The position numbers and the translations under genes were made by a program. A model generated the notes under the pieces. That model was not told the origin of the DNA, did no database searches, and saw only the letters and a program-made list of their open reading frames with translations. A DNA stretch of 64,000 nt from Halalkalibacter oceani (GTDB taxonomy: Bacteria > Bacillota > Bacilli > Bacillales > Bacillaceae_D), in contig NZ_JBEPKD010000001.1 in assembly GCF_040544555.1 (NCBI RefSeq), positions 124,001 through 188,000 of the forward strand, given 5' to 3'. Of the stretch, positions 25,001 through 33,345 are shown one piece after another (within the stretch, counting starts at the first letter, position 1; the number at the start of each line of letters is the position of its first letter).

Positions 25001-26194
25001 GTGAAGAAATTGGTAAAGAAATTTACACTTTGGGCAAGCATTGTTTCCTTAACCGGGATCGTTTGCGCCTTAATTGTTATTATTTCCGTTCATTTCTGGA
25101 TGCATACGGAAGCGGGGAAGGTTCCACCTAAAACAGCTGTGCTCCTCCATGCCGTTCATCATAATCTTGTCACCCCGGATATGAAAGCCCCGAGCTTCTT
25201 TTCCCAAGGCGGCAAGCCCAGCTATACAAGTCAAATGATTGACATTCCTGTATCTGATGGCAGTAAAATCGAAGCAAAGATGTACCAGCCCCTGCAGGAA
25301 GGACCTCATCCGATTATTCTCTACTATCATGGCGGGGCCTTTATGGAAGGCTATGGCAGCATTCATACACACGATAACATCGTCCGCTCTTTAGCAGCGC
25401 GAACAAACAGTATTGTTATTGCCGTCGGCTACCGCGTGGCACCGAAACATCCGTTCCCGACAGCGATTGAAGACAGCTATGACGCGCTCGTATGGGCGGA
25501 GTCCCACGCGGATGAAATCAATGGAGATCCAACGAAAATAGCAGTTGTTGGTGACAGTGCCGGTGGCAATATTGCGACAGTTGTCTCTCTGATGGCCCGC
25601 GATCGGCAGGGACCTGCTATAACGGCGCAGGCTTTGCTTTATCCGCTGACAACTTTTCAGGATATCGAATTCGATTCACGTCTGAAGTATGATAGTGGCT
25701 ACTATCTCTTGTCGCGAAATGTCATGCTTAGAGCGCGGGATACGTATACGCCGGACCAGGCAATGTGGAAGCTGGCATACACGTCGCCACTTGAAGCGGA
25801 GGATTTGTACCAGCTGCCGCCGGCGTTAGTCATTACGGCTGAGTTTGATCCGCTCCGGGACGAGGGAGAAGCATATGCCGAGCGATTAGCTGAGCATGGC
25901 GTGCCCGTCGAGGCGATTCGCTATAATGGTGTGATGCATGGCTTCATTTCCTTTTATGAGGTGATGTACCGCGGCAACCACGGATTAAGTGAAACGGCAA
26001 AGTTTTTACACAACTCTTTTGAAGCGGAGCCGCAATATGAGCCATATAAGCTCCAAGTGTTTAACGGGACGAAAGGGACCCCGCAGTTGCGGGATCAGGT
26101 GGAAGCCTATGCGATCGGCAGCTTTTTGCTTGGCAAGCAGGCGCTGTCCTTCTTAAGTCCCGAGTATGCTTCAGGCGAAAACCGGGTTCCGTAA
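25001..26194 (+). CDS. Membrane-anchored alpha/beta hydrolase (HSL-type esterase)
   Basis: The 397-residue protein starts at GTG 25001 after AGGAGGGGAG. A single N-terminal membrane segment (about 12-33) is followed by an HSL-family hydrolase: oxyanion motif YYHGGAF, nucleophile GDSAGGN, acid in FDPLRDEG and the catalytic histidine in GVMHGF. A C-terminal tail of about 55 residues (LQVFNGTKGTPQLRDQVEAY) is not part of the hydrolase core. It probably acts at the outer face of the membrane on an ester or lipid. Confidence 0.88.
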   Translation: MKKLVKKFTLWASIVSLTGIVCALIVIISVHFWMHTEAGKVPPKTAVLLHAVHHNLVTPDMKAPSFFSQGGKPSYTSQMIDIPVSDGSKIEAKMYQPLQEGPHPIILYYHGGAFMEGYGSIHTHDNIVRSLAARTNSIVIAVGYRVAPKHPFPTAIEDSYDALVWAESHADEINGDPTKIAVVGDSAGGNIATVVSLMARDRQGPAITAQALLYPLTTFQDIEFDSRLKYDSGYYLLSRNVMLRARDTYTPDQAMWKLAYTSPLEAEDLYQLPPALVITAEFDPLRDEGEAYAERLAEHGVPVEAIRYNGVMHGFISFYEVMYRGNHGLSETAKFLHNSFEAEPQYEPYKLQVFNGTKGTPQLRDQVEAYAIGSFLLGKQALSFLSPEYASGENRVP

Positions 26195-26203
26195 ATGTCC
26201 CGG

Positions 26204-26246
26204 AATGCATCAAAAGGGAATCGCAGCCCCTTTGATGCATTTTTTG
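26204..26246 (+). terminator. Terminator of the esterase gene
   Basis: AATGCATCAAAAGGG and CCCTTTGATGCATT form the stem, followed by TTTTTG. Confidence 0.85.
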
Positions 26247-26295
26247 CGTAACATGTGTCCGGGAATTCAAGCAGAAGAAACGCCACGCGGTTTTC

Positions 26296-26535
26296 TTACT
26301 GCTGAGCCCGTTTTATGAACATTTGCTCGTCCTCGATCAGTCCGCAGGTCGCACATTGCACTTTAAGCTGCGGCCCCCGGTAAGGAAGATGAAAAGGACC
26401 GGCCTCGCCCGCGTCATAAGACTCCAAAATGTCACCGCTTTGCGCATCAATTTTGACCGGTGTTGCGACCTGCTCAATTAAGTTGAAGCGTGAGCGGTTT
26501 GTTTTGCAGTTTGGACAAAGATATGGATGTGTCAT
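26296..26535 (-). CDS. Small zinc-ribbon-like protein
   Basis: A 79-residue protein with two cysteine pairs placed as a zinc ribbon: LCPNCKTNRSRF at the N-terminus and QCATCGLIEDEQMFIKRA near the C-terminus. The middle (PFHLPYRGPQLKV) is conserved-looking. I do not know a function. An AGGAGGG ribosome binding site lies upstream on the minus strand. Monocistronic. Confidence 0.65.
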   Translation of the reverse strand: MTHPYLCPNCKTNRSRFNLIEQVATPVKIDAQSGDILESYDAGEAGPFHLPYRGPQLKVQCATCGLIEDEQMFIKRAQQ

Positions 26536-26550
26536 AAAATCCCTCCTTAT

Positions 26551-26720
26551 GATGAAGCTGCTGAAAAAGGATGATTTTCACTTTTTTAGCAGCTTTTTAG
26601 TCATGAGCGTAGCCGTTGCCTGGTTTTGAAAGCCTTGCTACGAGCGGGTTTGTCGAAGCAAGGCGCGCAACGTGCGGAGCCATTACTCTTCTTCGAGTTA
26701 GGAAAAAGGATGATTTTCAG
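26551..26720 (+). repeat. Hairpin element B copy 2 plus a partial third copy
   Basis: AAGCTGCTGAAAAAG (26555-26569) pairs with CTTTTTTAGCAGCTT (26581-26595). The interior GAAAAAGGATGATTTTCA is repeated at about 26701-26718 without its stem. Apart from this the 310-nt gap before the VOC gene contains nothing I can identify. Confidence 0.6.
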
Positions 26721-26845
26721 TGGCCTCCTTACGATTAGTATTTCCTGTTTTTTTTTCTTCATCGGCAGATTACTCGACAAATCACTATTTCTCACATAAA
26801 ATGACGACATATCATTCAGGACGATGAGAGGGAGGAGTGAAGAAG

Positions 26846-27715
26846 ATGAAAGAGTTTCATCATGCGCACAACATTCATGTTGGGCAGGTAGTTTTGAAAA
26901 TTAGCGATTTACAGCACTCCTTAAAATTTTATCAAGAGGTGATCGGCCTCCGCGTCTTACACGAAGAAGCAGACCGGGCGACGCTTACCGCTGACGGACT
27001 GTCGCCATTGCTTATCCTTGAACAGCCGGAACATGTCACGAAAAAGCATGGACGGACGACAGGCTTGTATCATTTTGCTCTGCTCGTGCCATCACGTCGC
27101 GATTTAGCGGATCTGTTTCGCCATTTACTGGAGGTGAAATGGCCCTTACAGGGAGCGGCCGATCATTTCGTAAGCGAAGCGATTTATCTGGCTGATCCGG
27201 ATGGCAATGGAATTGAAATTTACAGCGACCGCCCGTCTGAGACATGGAAGTGGGAGAAGGACCAAGTGCAGATGGCGACGGAGCCGCTTGATTATCAACA
27301 TCTTTTGTCAGAAGAAGCAAAGGAATGGAGCGGAATTAGCGAACAGACAATCATCGGCCATATTCATCTTCATGTGGCGGAATGGCAGGAGACGGAAAAG
27401 TTTTATTGTGAGGGGCTCGGGTTCGAAGTGGTTTGTCGTTACGGAACGCAGGCACTTTTTGTTTCAACCGCCCGCTATCACCATCATATCGGCTTAAATA
27501 CATGGAACGGGCTCGGCGCGCCTGCTCCCGCGCCGGAAAGCACCGGCCTCCGCTATTTCACGCTCATTCTGCCGAGCGCGGAAGAGAGAACGGCGGTCGT
27601 CCAGCGCCTTCAGTCACTCGGTTTCCCGGTTACGGAGCTTGATGATCGCGTTGCTGTGGAGGATCCTTCAGGGACGGCAATCCACCTTCTTACATACGGA
27701 GAGAAAGTCGTTTAA
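26846..27715 (+). CDS. Two-domain VOC dioxygenase (CatE-like)
   Basis: The 289-residue protein has two vicinal-oxygen-chelate repeats. Likely metal ligands are the histidine in IHVGQVVLKI, HFALLV of the first module, and in the second IIGHIHLHVAEW and HHHIGLN. Length and layout match B. subtilis CatE (YfiE), a catechol-2,3-dioxygenase, but no aromatic pathway lies nearby. ATG 26846 is preceded by GGGAGGAG; a GTG nine bases upstream is too close to it. Confidence 0.75.
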   Translation: MKEFHHAHNIHVGQVVLKISDLQHSLKFYQEVIGLRVLHEEADRATLTADGLSPLLILEQPEHVTKKHGRTTGLYHFALLVPSRRDLADLFRHLLEVKWPLQGAADHFVSEAIYLADPDGNGIEIYSDRPSETWKWEKDQVQMATEPLDYQHLLSEEAKEWSGISEQTIIGHIHLHVAEWQETEKFYCEGLGFEVVCRYGTQALFVSTARYHHHIGLNTWNGLGAPAPAPESTGLRYFTLILPSAEERTAVVQRLQSLGFPVTELDDRVAVEDPSGTAIHLLTYGEKVV

Positions 27716-27773
27716 TCGAATACAGTCAAGGGTAAAAAGAGGTATGCGACTCAAGTAAGAAAGGAGTGGTCAC

Positions 27774-28115
27774 ATGCCTCTGACTGCCGAGCAGGAGAAA
27801 CGGAAGCTTCCACCAAAGCATCGGAAGGATGAGAAGCGGGCCGAGGAAAATGAGCGCTTTGAAAAGCTGTTAAATAAGCTGGAAGAGATGACCACAAACG
27901 GCCGCCTGAAGGACATGGCCTATCACTTTACGAACAAAAAAGAGGTGATTAAGGTCAATTTGCTCGCCGGCATTTCGCGCGGAGTCGGACTGACGATCGG
28001 CACAGCTCTGTTTATTGCCCTGCTCGTTTTTCTGTTAAGCCAGATGATTTCTTTGCCGGTTATCGGGGAATCAATCGCTAATTTACTTGAAATTGTGGAA
28101 CAATATCGAGAATGA
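27774..28115 (+). CDS. DUF5665-type membrane protein
   Basis: A 113-residue protein with a charged, lysine-rich N-terminal half and one long hydrophobic segment near the C-terminus (about 74-102), preceded by NLLAGISRGVGLTIGTAL, which matches DUF5665 proteins of Bacillaceae. Function unknown. It is followed after 25 nt by a DUF948 gene, probably in one operon. AAAGGAG precedes the ATG. Confidence 0.75.
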   Translation: MPLTAEQEKRKLPPKHRKDEKRAEENERFEKLLNKLEEMTTNGRLKDMAYHFTNKKEVIKVNLLAGISRGVGLTIGTALFIALLVFLLSQMISLPVIGESIANLLEIVEQYRE

Positions 28116-28140
28116 TAACGACAAACATTGAGGTGATTGG

Positions 28141-28587
28141 ATGGATTGGTTAGGGATTGGAGTATTTATTATCGCGCTTGGATTTGCTGTATTGGTCGGA
28201 TTTCTCATCCCGGTTTTACGCAAGCTGACAAACACGCTTGACAAGACGGCGACGACTGTCGCCCAAGCCGAGAAAACATTGCAGGATGTCACAAGCGAAA
28301 CGAAGCTTGTCTTATATAATACAAATGAGACATTGATCGACATCAACCATAAAGTCGCGAAGCTCGACCCGGTATTCGACATCGTCGAAGAAGCGGGAAA
28401 AGCCGCCCATCATCTGACGTCGACTGTTTCGGCTTACACGTTTGAGCGCAGTGAGCAGGCGAAAGCGGGAATCGACGCAGCTGAACGGAAAAATGTTAAA
28501 GGGTTGATGAAGTCGATCGCCTTCCTCTACTATTTACGCAAAGCAAATAAAGCGAGAACAGAGAAAAAAACCGCCGCGCTCTCCTAA
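28141..28587 (+). CDS. DUF948 family protein (YtxG-like)
   Basis: A 148-residue protein with one N-terminal membrane helix (about 4-25) and a long amphipathic coiled coil (LRKLTNTLDKTATTVAQAEKT... ) typical of DUF948/YtxG. YtxG belongs to a general-stress operon in B. subtilis; a stress role here is only an inference. It follows the DUF5665 gene and ends in a strong terminator. Confidence 0.82.
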   Translation: MDWLGIGVFIIALGFAVLVGFLIPVLRKLTNTLDKTATTVAQAEKTLQDVTSETKLVLYNTNETLIDINHKVAKLDPVFDIVEEAGKAAHHLTSTVSAYTFERSEQAKAGIDAAERKNVKGLMKSIAFLYYLRKANKARTEKKTAALS

Positions 28588-28602
28588 ACGGAAATAAGAA
28601 GA

Positions 28603-28645
28603 GGTCACCCCGCAAGCGTAAAATTATCTTGCGGGGTGGCCTTTT
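28603..28645 (+). terminator. Terminator after the DUF948 gene
   Basis: CACCCCGCAAG (28606-28616) and CTTGCGGGGTG (28628-28638), then GCCTTTTTG. Confidence 0.88.
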
Positions 28646-28772
28646 TGAACGCCATCGTTTACTAAAAGGATCCGCTTTGCAAGAAGGAGGGCTCCTTCTT
28701 GCAAAGACTGTGCCGAAGACATGTAAACGCAAAGCGCAGATGTTGCTCTCCACTGCGGGATTACGGCAAAAT

Positions 28773-30011
28773 TTAAAACGCCCAGTTTCCGTTACGGAAA
28801 ATTGGCTCGCGCTTGCCGTCCTCGTAGACGCCGTCAATGTTCATATCGGCTTCTCCGATCATGAAATCGACATGAGTCAGGCTTGTATTCAAGCCGCTTT
28901 TCTCCAGCTCTTCTTTGCTCATTTCCTTCCCGCCTTCAATGCAGAACGCATAGGCGCTGCCCAGCGCGAGATGGTTCGAAGCATTTTCGTCAAAGAGCGT
29001 GTTGTAAAAAATAATATTCGTGTCAGAAATCGGCGAGCGATGCGGGACAAGCGCGACCTCACCGATGTAACGGGCCCCTTCGTCCGTGTCGAGCAGCCGC
29101 TTCAACGTTTCATAGCCTTCCTCGGCTTTAAAGTCGATTACTTTGCCGTCTTTAAACGTTAACGAAAAATTATTAATCAGCGTGCCGCCGTAATTCAACG
29201 GTTTTGTACTTGACACCGTGCCGTTGACGCCGGTCTTTTTCGCCGAGGTAAACACTTCCTCTGTCGGCATGTTGGCGACGAACGGAATCCCTTCCTTGTT
29301 GACGCTGCCGCCGCTGACCCAAATATGAGTTTCCGGCAGCTCAATCACGAGATCCGTTCCTTCCGCCATGTAATGCAAGGCATGATAGTGCTTGTCATTT
29401 AAGGCATGCATTTTCTCATCCAATGTGGCGAGGTGCGTTTGCCATGCCTCGACCGGGTCAGCCTCGTTAATCCGCGTTGCTGCAAAAATGGCATCCCACA
29501 GCTTATTGACCGCTTCTTCCGTCGTGGCGTCCGGGAAAACCTTTTTCGCCCAGCCTTCAGACGGAACACCGACAATCGACCAGCTGATTTTGTCGGACGT
29601 AATGTAGGAACGGAAGCCCTCCATTGCTTTTCCGCTCGCTTTATTGGCGTTGGCGACACGCTCCGGATCGACATCCTTTAACAGGTCGGGATCGGAGCCG
29701 GTAATGCTTAAAAAAGCTGCCCCGTTCGCCGCAAGCTCTTCATACCCTTTCGCGATCCATTCCGGATATTCATGAAAGGCATCGTCAGGAGCAAGCTCAT
29801 ATTTTGTCTTAATCAGTGCTTCGTCGCTCCAGTCGACATGCACATGTTTTGCTCCGGCCTGATAGGCCTTTTTGGCGACGGCGCGGACAAGCTCGACGGC
29901 TGTCAGCGGCGTGCGGACGACCAATGTTTGACCTGGCTGAATATTAACGCCGACTTTAACAGCGAGCTCGGCGTACTTTTCAATCTTTTCCTGAAAGCTG
30001 CTCATATTCAT
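28773..30011 (-). CDS. M29 family aminopeptidase (AmpS/PepS-like)
   Basis: The 412-residue metallopeptidase has M29 signatures: TDLVIELPETHIWVSGG, NMPTEEVFTSAKKTGVNGTV (metal-binding glutamate), GARYIGEVALVPHRSPI, NTLFDENASNHLALGSAY, and LTHVDFMIG with the ligand histidine and aspartate. It removes N-terminal amino acids in the cytoplasm. Transcribed alone, divergent from the queuosine operon. Confidence 0.95.
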   Translation of the reverse strand: MNMSSFQEKIEKYAELAVKVGVNIQPGQTLVVRTPLTAVELVRAVAKKAYQAGAKHVHVDWSDEALIKTKYELAPDDAFHEYPEWIAKGYEELAANGAAFLSITGSDPDLLKDVDPERVANANKASGKAMEGFRSYITSDKISWSIVGVPSEGWAKKVFPDATTEEAVNKLWDAIFAATRINEADPVEAWQTHLATLDEKMHALNDKHYHALHYMAEGTDLVIELPETHIWVSGGSVNKEGIPFVANMPTEEVFTSAKKTGVNGTVSSTKPLNYGGTLINNFSLTFKDGKVIDFKAEEGYETLKRLLDTDEGARYIGEVALVPHRSPISDTNIIFYNTLFDENASNHLALGSAYAFCIEGGKEMSKEELEKSGLNTSLTHVDFMIGEADMNIDGVYEDGKREPIFRNGNWAF

Positions 30012-30123
30012 TCCTCATTTCTGTATCATATCTGTCATGATGATTTTACCAAAAATTTCACGAAAGGCAAAAGGATAGCCGCGGGCGGGTCATCTATGCT
30101 ATGATTAAGGCTGAATGAAATCA

Positions 30124-30190
30124 AGAGGTTCGCAAACTCCCTCTATAAAAAACTATGCTGAAACTGTGCCTTGTACAGTTTTCTTGTTAT
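30124..30190 (+). ncRNA. preQ1-I riboswitch with terminator
   Basis: AGAGGTTCGCAAACTCCCTC followed by TATAAAAAACTA (30124-30155) is the class I preQ1 aptamer: P1 stem GAGG/CCTC and the A-rich tail that closes the pseudoknot. Downstream, AAACTGT and ACAGTTT form a hairpin followed by TTCTTGTT, the expression platform. It controls queCDEF. Confidence 0.93.
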
Positions 30191-30281
30191 GTCCGGATTT
30201 GTTCCTGATTGATCGTGAAAAACGGAACTGATCCGATGACTGGAGTTTATCGGATGCTCTTTCTCAAAGGAGAAATGAGAG

Positions 30282-30950
30282 ATGAAAGATGAAAAAGCAG
30301 TCGTCGTGTTCAGCGGCGGCCAGGATAGCACGACCTGTTTACTATGGGCGTTAAAACAATTTAAAGAAGTGGCGACCGTCACATTTGACTATGGTCAGCG
30401 CCATGCTGATGAGATCAATTGCGCACGGGAAATTGCCGAGGAGCTCGGTGTGTCGTTCCATGTGCTCGATATGAAGCTGATTAATCAGCTGTCGGCCAAT
30501 GCCCTTACCCGCAGCAATATTGAGGTGAAGGAAGGGAAAAATGGCGGTCTGCCATCAACCTTTGTCCCGGGGAGAAACCATCTCTTCTTATCGTTCGCTG
30601 CGGTGTATGCCGATGCGATCGGCGCGCGCCATCTGATCACCGGCGTCTGTGAAACCGATTTTAGCGGCTACCCCGACTGTCGTGACAGTTTTATTAAATC
30701 ATTGAACGTCACCTTAAATTTGGCGATGGATGCTCAGTTTGTCATCCATACCCCGTTAATGTGGCTGAATAAAAAGGAAACGTGGGCGCTCGCCGATGAG
30801 CTTGGCGCGCTCGACTTTGTTAGAGAAAAGACGCTCACTTGCTATGAAGGAATCCGCGGTGACGGCTGCGGCGAATGTCCGGCCTGCAAGCTGCGTCGCC
30901 AGGGACTGGAAAGCTATCTCGCTGACAAGAGCGGAGGTGAAAGCGCATGA
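30282..30950 (+). CDS. queC: 7-cyano-7-deazaguanine synthase
   Basis: A 222-residue QueC with the ATP-pyrophosphatase loop VVFSGGQDSTTCLLWAL, FVPGRNHLFLSFA, GVCETDFSGYPDCRDSF and the C-terminal zinc knuckle CGECPACKLRRQGL. It converts 7-carboxy-7-deazaguanine to preQ0. It is the first gene of queCDEF, downstream of the preQ1-I riboswitch, and overlaps queD by 4 nt (ATGA). Confidence 0.98.
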   Translation: MKDEKAVVVFSGGQDSTTCLLWALKQFKEVATVTFDYGQRHADEINCAREIAEELGVSFHVLDMKLINQLSANALTRSNIEVKEGKNGGLPSTFVPGRNHLFLSFAAVYADAIGARHLITGVCETDFSGYPDCRDSFIKSLNVTLNLAMDAQFVIHTPLMWLNKKETWALADELGALDFVREKTLTCYEGIRGDGCGECPACKLRRQGLESYLADKSGGESA

Positions 30951-31372
30951 TCCAGCAATTTTATCCGCAGGTTCCTCACTCGTACCGTTATGAGCTGAAT
31001 AAAGATATGCACCTTGCCGCTGCGCACTTCATTCCCGATGAACGGGCCGGACAGTGCCAGGAGATGCACGGGCACACATATTTTATCAATCTTACCATTG
31101 CCGGGGATTCGTTGGACGAGCTTGGCTTTCTCGTCAATTTTAAACGGCTGAAGGAAATTGTCCATAAACGCTATGACCATACGCTCCTGAACGATCATGC
31201 AGAATATGAAGCGGTCGCGCCAACGACCGAACGGGTTGCCGAGCAAATTTGGAAGGCGGTCCAGCAGGAGCTTGTGACTCTGCCGAACAAGCCGAACTGC
31301 CTCCAAGTCGTCGTGCGGGAAACACCGACGAGCTATGTCGTCTACCGGCCGAAAGCGGAGGAATTGCAATGA
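30947..31372 (+). CDS. queD: 6-carboxy-5,6,7,8-tetrahydropterin synthase
   Basis: A 141-residue QueD/6-pyruvoyltetrahydropterin-synthase family protein. The zinc histidines and the catalytic cysteine are in AAAHFIPDE, CQEMHGHTYFINL; the C-terminal VVRETPTSYVVYRP carries the pterin-binding glutamate. It makes CPH4 from dihydroneopterin triphosphate. It overlaps queC upstream and queE downstream, each by 4 nt. Confidence 0.97.
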   Translation: MIQQFYPQVPHSYRYELNKDMHLAAAHFIPDERAGQCQEMHGHTYFINLTIAGDSLDELGFLVNFKRLKEIVHKRYDHTLLNDHAEYEAVAPTTERVAEQIWKAVQQELVTLPNKPNCLQVVVRETPTSYVVYRPKAEELQ

Positions 31373-32082
31373 AAATTCCGGTAATGGAACTATTCGGTCC
31401 GACGATTCAAGGGGAAGGCATGGTCATCGGCCAAAAAACGATGTTTGTCAGAACAGGCGGCTGTGATTATTCCTGCTCGTGGTGTGATTCGAGCTTTACA
31501 TGGGATGGCAGCGCGCGCAGCACGCTGATGGAGACGGAAGCGATTGTCAGTGAATTGGAGAAGATCGGGGGAGAGCGCTTTTCCCATGTGACGATCTCCG
31601 GCGGAAACCCTGCGCTCCATAAAGGAATCGGCGAGCTGATTGAGCTTTGTCATCAACGCGGCTGGAAGGTCGCCGTTGAAACCCAGGGCTCCCTTTGGCA
31701 GGACTGGATGCTGGCGATTGATGATGTCACGATCTCGCCGAAGCCGCCGAGCTCCGGTATGGAAACGGATTTTGCCAAGCTTGATCATTATATCGAACAG
31801 CTGACAGCCGCCAGCTCAAACGCCAGCCTAAAGGTCGTCATCTTTGATGAAGCTGACTTCACTTATGCCGAACACGTCCACAAACGTTACCCGGCGGTTC
31901 CGTTCTTTCTTCAGATCGGCAATGATGATAGTACGACAACCGATGACGAGGCGCTGGTCGCCAAGCTGCTCTCAAGATTTGAATGGCTGATTGAGCGCAC
32001 GATTGAATCGAAGGAAATGAATGACGTCAAAGTACTGCCGCAGCTTCATACCCTGCTTTGGGGCAACAAACGCGGCGTTTAA
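31369..32082 (+). CDS. queE: 7-carboxy-7-deazaguanine synthase (radical SAM)
   Basis: The 237-residue radical SAM enzyme starts at ATG 31369, overlapping the queD stop. The cluster motif is CDYSCSWCDS (C-x3-C-x2-C), with GPTIQGEGMVIG before it and TISGGNPALH, ETQGSLWQDWM after. It converts CPH4 to 7-carboxy-7-deazaguanine. A longer in-frame extension back to 31249 lies wholly inside queD and is not used. Confidence 0.97.
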   Translation: MKIPVMELFGPTIQGEGMVIGQKTMFVRTGGCDYSCSWCDSSFTWDGSARSTLMETEAIVSELEKIGGERFSHVTISGGNPALHKGIGELIELCHQRGWKVAVETQGSLWQDWMLAIDDVTISPKPPSSGMETDFAKLDHYIEQLTAASSNASLKVVIFDEADFTYAEHVHKRYPAVPFFLQIGNDDSTTTDDEALVAKLLSRFEWLIERTIESKEMNDVKVLPQLHTLLWGNKRGV

Positions 32083-32099
32083 TCAAGGAGGAACGACAG

Positions 32100-32597
32100 A
32101 TGAGTGGTCGAAGTGAACAAGAGTTAGAAGGAGTCAATCTATTAGGCAACCAGGGAACAAGCTATGAATTCTCATATAATCCAAAGCTGCTCGAAGCGTT
32201 TGAAAATAAGCACGCCTACCGCGATTATTTTGTGAAATTCAACTGCCCTGAGTTCACATCGCTTTGTCCGAAAACAAATCAACCGGACTTCGCGACGATT
32301 TACATCAGCTACATTCCCGATAAAAAAATGGTCGAAAGCAAGTCGCTGAAGCTTTATTTGTTCAGCTTCCGCAACCACGGCGATTTCCACGAGGACTGCA
32401 TGAACATCATCCTCAACGACCTCGTCGAGCTAATGGATCCGCGCTATATCGAAGTATGGGGCAAATTCACGCCACGCGGCGGGATTTCAATTGACCCGTA
32501 CACCAACTACGGCAAGCCCGGCACAAAATACGAAAAAATCGCCGAGCACCGGTTGATGAACCATGATATGTATCCGGAGACGGTTGATAATCGGTAA
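32100..32597 (+). CDS. queF: NADPH-dependent preQ0 reductase
   Basis: The 165-residue type I QueF starts at ATG 32100 after AAGGAGGAA. It has the catalytic cysteine in FTSLCPKTNQPDFA and the QueF motif SLKLYLFSFRNHGDFHED. It reduces preQ0 to preQ1, the ligand of the riboswitch at the head of this operon, so the pathway is feedback-controlled. A terminator follows. Confidence 0.97.
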   Translation: MSGRSEQELEGVNLLGNQGTSYEFSYNPKLLEAFENKHAYRDYFVKFNCPEFTSLCPKTNQPDFATIYISYIPDKKMVESKSLKLYLFSFRNHGDFHEDCMNIILNDLVELMDPRYIEVWGKFTPRGGISIDPYTNYGKPGTKYEKIAEHRLMNHDMYPETVDNR

Positions 32598-32645
32598 AAG
32601 GAAGAAAGAGTTCCTTGTAAATGAAAAAATGACCAAAAATGAGAG

Positions 32646-32688
32646 CATCCCAAAAGGCAGAGTCAAATCTACCTTTTGGGGTGTTTTC
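32646..32688 (+). terminator. Terminator of the que operon
   Basis: CATCCCAAAAGG (32646-32657) and CCTTTTGGGGTG (32672-32683), followed by TTTTC. Confidence 0.8.
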
Positions 32689-32690
32689 TT

Positions 32691-32759
32691 ATGGTTAAAT
32701 ATAGCTCTACTTTTAAGCTACGCGTTGTACGAGAGTACCTAGGGCTTTCTGTGGCTTGA
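32691..32759 (+). pseudogene. Remnant of an IS3/IS150-type transposase OrfA
   Basis: ATG 32691 opens 22 codons reading MVKYSSTFKLRVVREYL, the N-terminal helix-turn-helix start of IS3-family OrfA proteins, then stops at TGA 32757. No further transposase sequence or terminal repeats follow; element A copy 3 lies 12 nt downstream. Confidence 0.55.
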
Positions 32760-32771
32760 TTAGTGGTATAA

Positions 32772-32816
32772 GAGGCTGAGGAAAGGTTTTTTACCTTTTT
32801 TCCAGCCTCTAAGTAA
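32772..32816 (+). repeat. Dispersed hairpin element A, copy 3 (diverged)
   Basis: GAGGCTGaGGAA pairs with TTTCCaGCCTC, with interior GGTTTTTTACC and the flank TAAGTAAT, matching copies 1 and 2 in plan. Confidence 0.6.
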
Positions 32817-32828
32817 TCATTTCCTATT

Positions 32829-32996
32829 TTAAAACCGGCTAAAGAATGGGTTATTCTGAAGCAGAACCATAAAAATCACCACGATAAAAATCGTTTGGGC
32901 TGTTTTATTTTCATTCTCTTTCTTATTAGTGGCAACGCGATATGTATGAATGATCATGAGGATCACGGTTGTAAACCATAAGAGATAAGAAAACAT
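32829..32996 (-). CDS. Small membrane protein (55 aa), second gene of a micro-operon
   Basis: From ATG 32996 (AGAGG upstream) the protein has 55 residues. It has two hydrophobic segments (MFSYLLWFTTVILMIIHTY and TIFIVVIFMVLLQNN) separated by a polar NKKENENK loop, so both termini would be on the same side. I do not recognise it. It starts 2 nt after the stop of an upstream 28-residue gene, suggesting coupled translation. Confidence 0.5.
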   Translation of the reverse strand: MFSYLLWFTTVILMIIHTYRVATNKKENENKTAQTIFIVVIFMVLLQNNPFFSRF

Positions 32997-32998
32997 GG

Positions 32999-33085
32999 CT
33001 ATAGCCTCTGAATGACTCCGTACGCACCGCGTACATATGCCCCATCGTTCCATATTTTAGTTGCAGTATATGCTGTCACACTCAT
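32999..33085 (-). CDS. Very small hypothetical protein (28 aa), first gene of a micro-operon
   Basis: A strong AAAGGAGGG lies just before ATG 33085 on the minus strand. The frame encodes 28 residues, starting MSVTAYTATKIWNDGAYVRG and ending with TAG at 32999-33001. It is not hydrophobic and is rich in Tyr, Ala and Val. I know no family for it. The ribosome binding site and coupling to the next small gene support it being translated. Confidence 0.45.
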   Translation of the reverse strand: MSVTAYTATKIWNDGAYVRGAYGVIQRL

Positions 33086-33345
33086 GAAAACCCTCCTTTG
33101 TTCTCTACAGTTATTCGTAATGATAATTGAAAATCTATATAAAATGCATGGATAAAGCGGTTATAAGGTATCGATTATTAGATTTGTTTTACTGAGTGCA
33201 AAAAATTATGCCTGACAGTATCGTTAGCAAAAAGCTGATATGTAACATCTAAAGTAAGTCATAAGTTTTACCGAAATACGCTAATTCTTACGGTATAATA
33301 AGATGACGAAGATGTCTGAAATTTTAGGATGGTGGTGTTGGAAAG

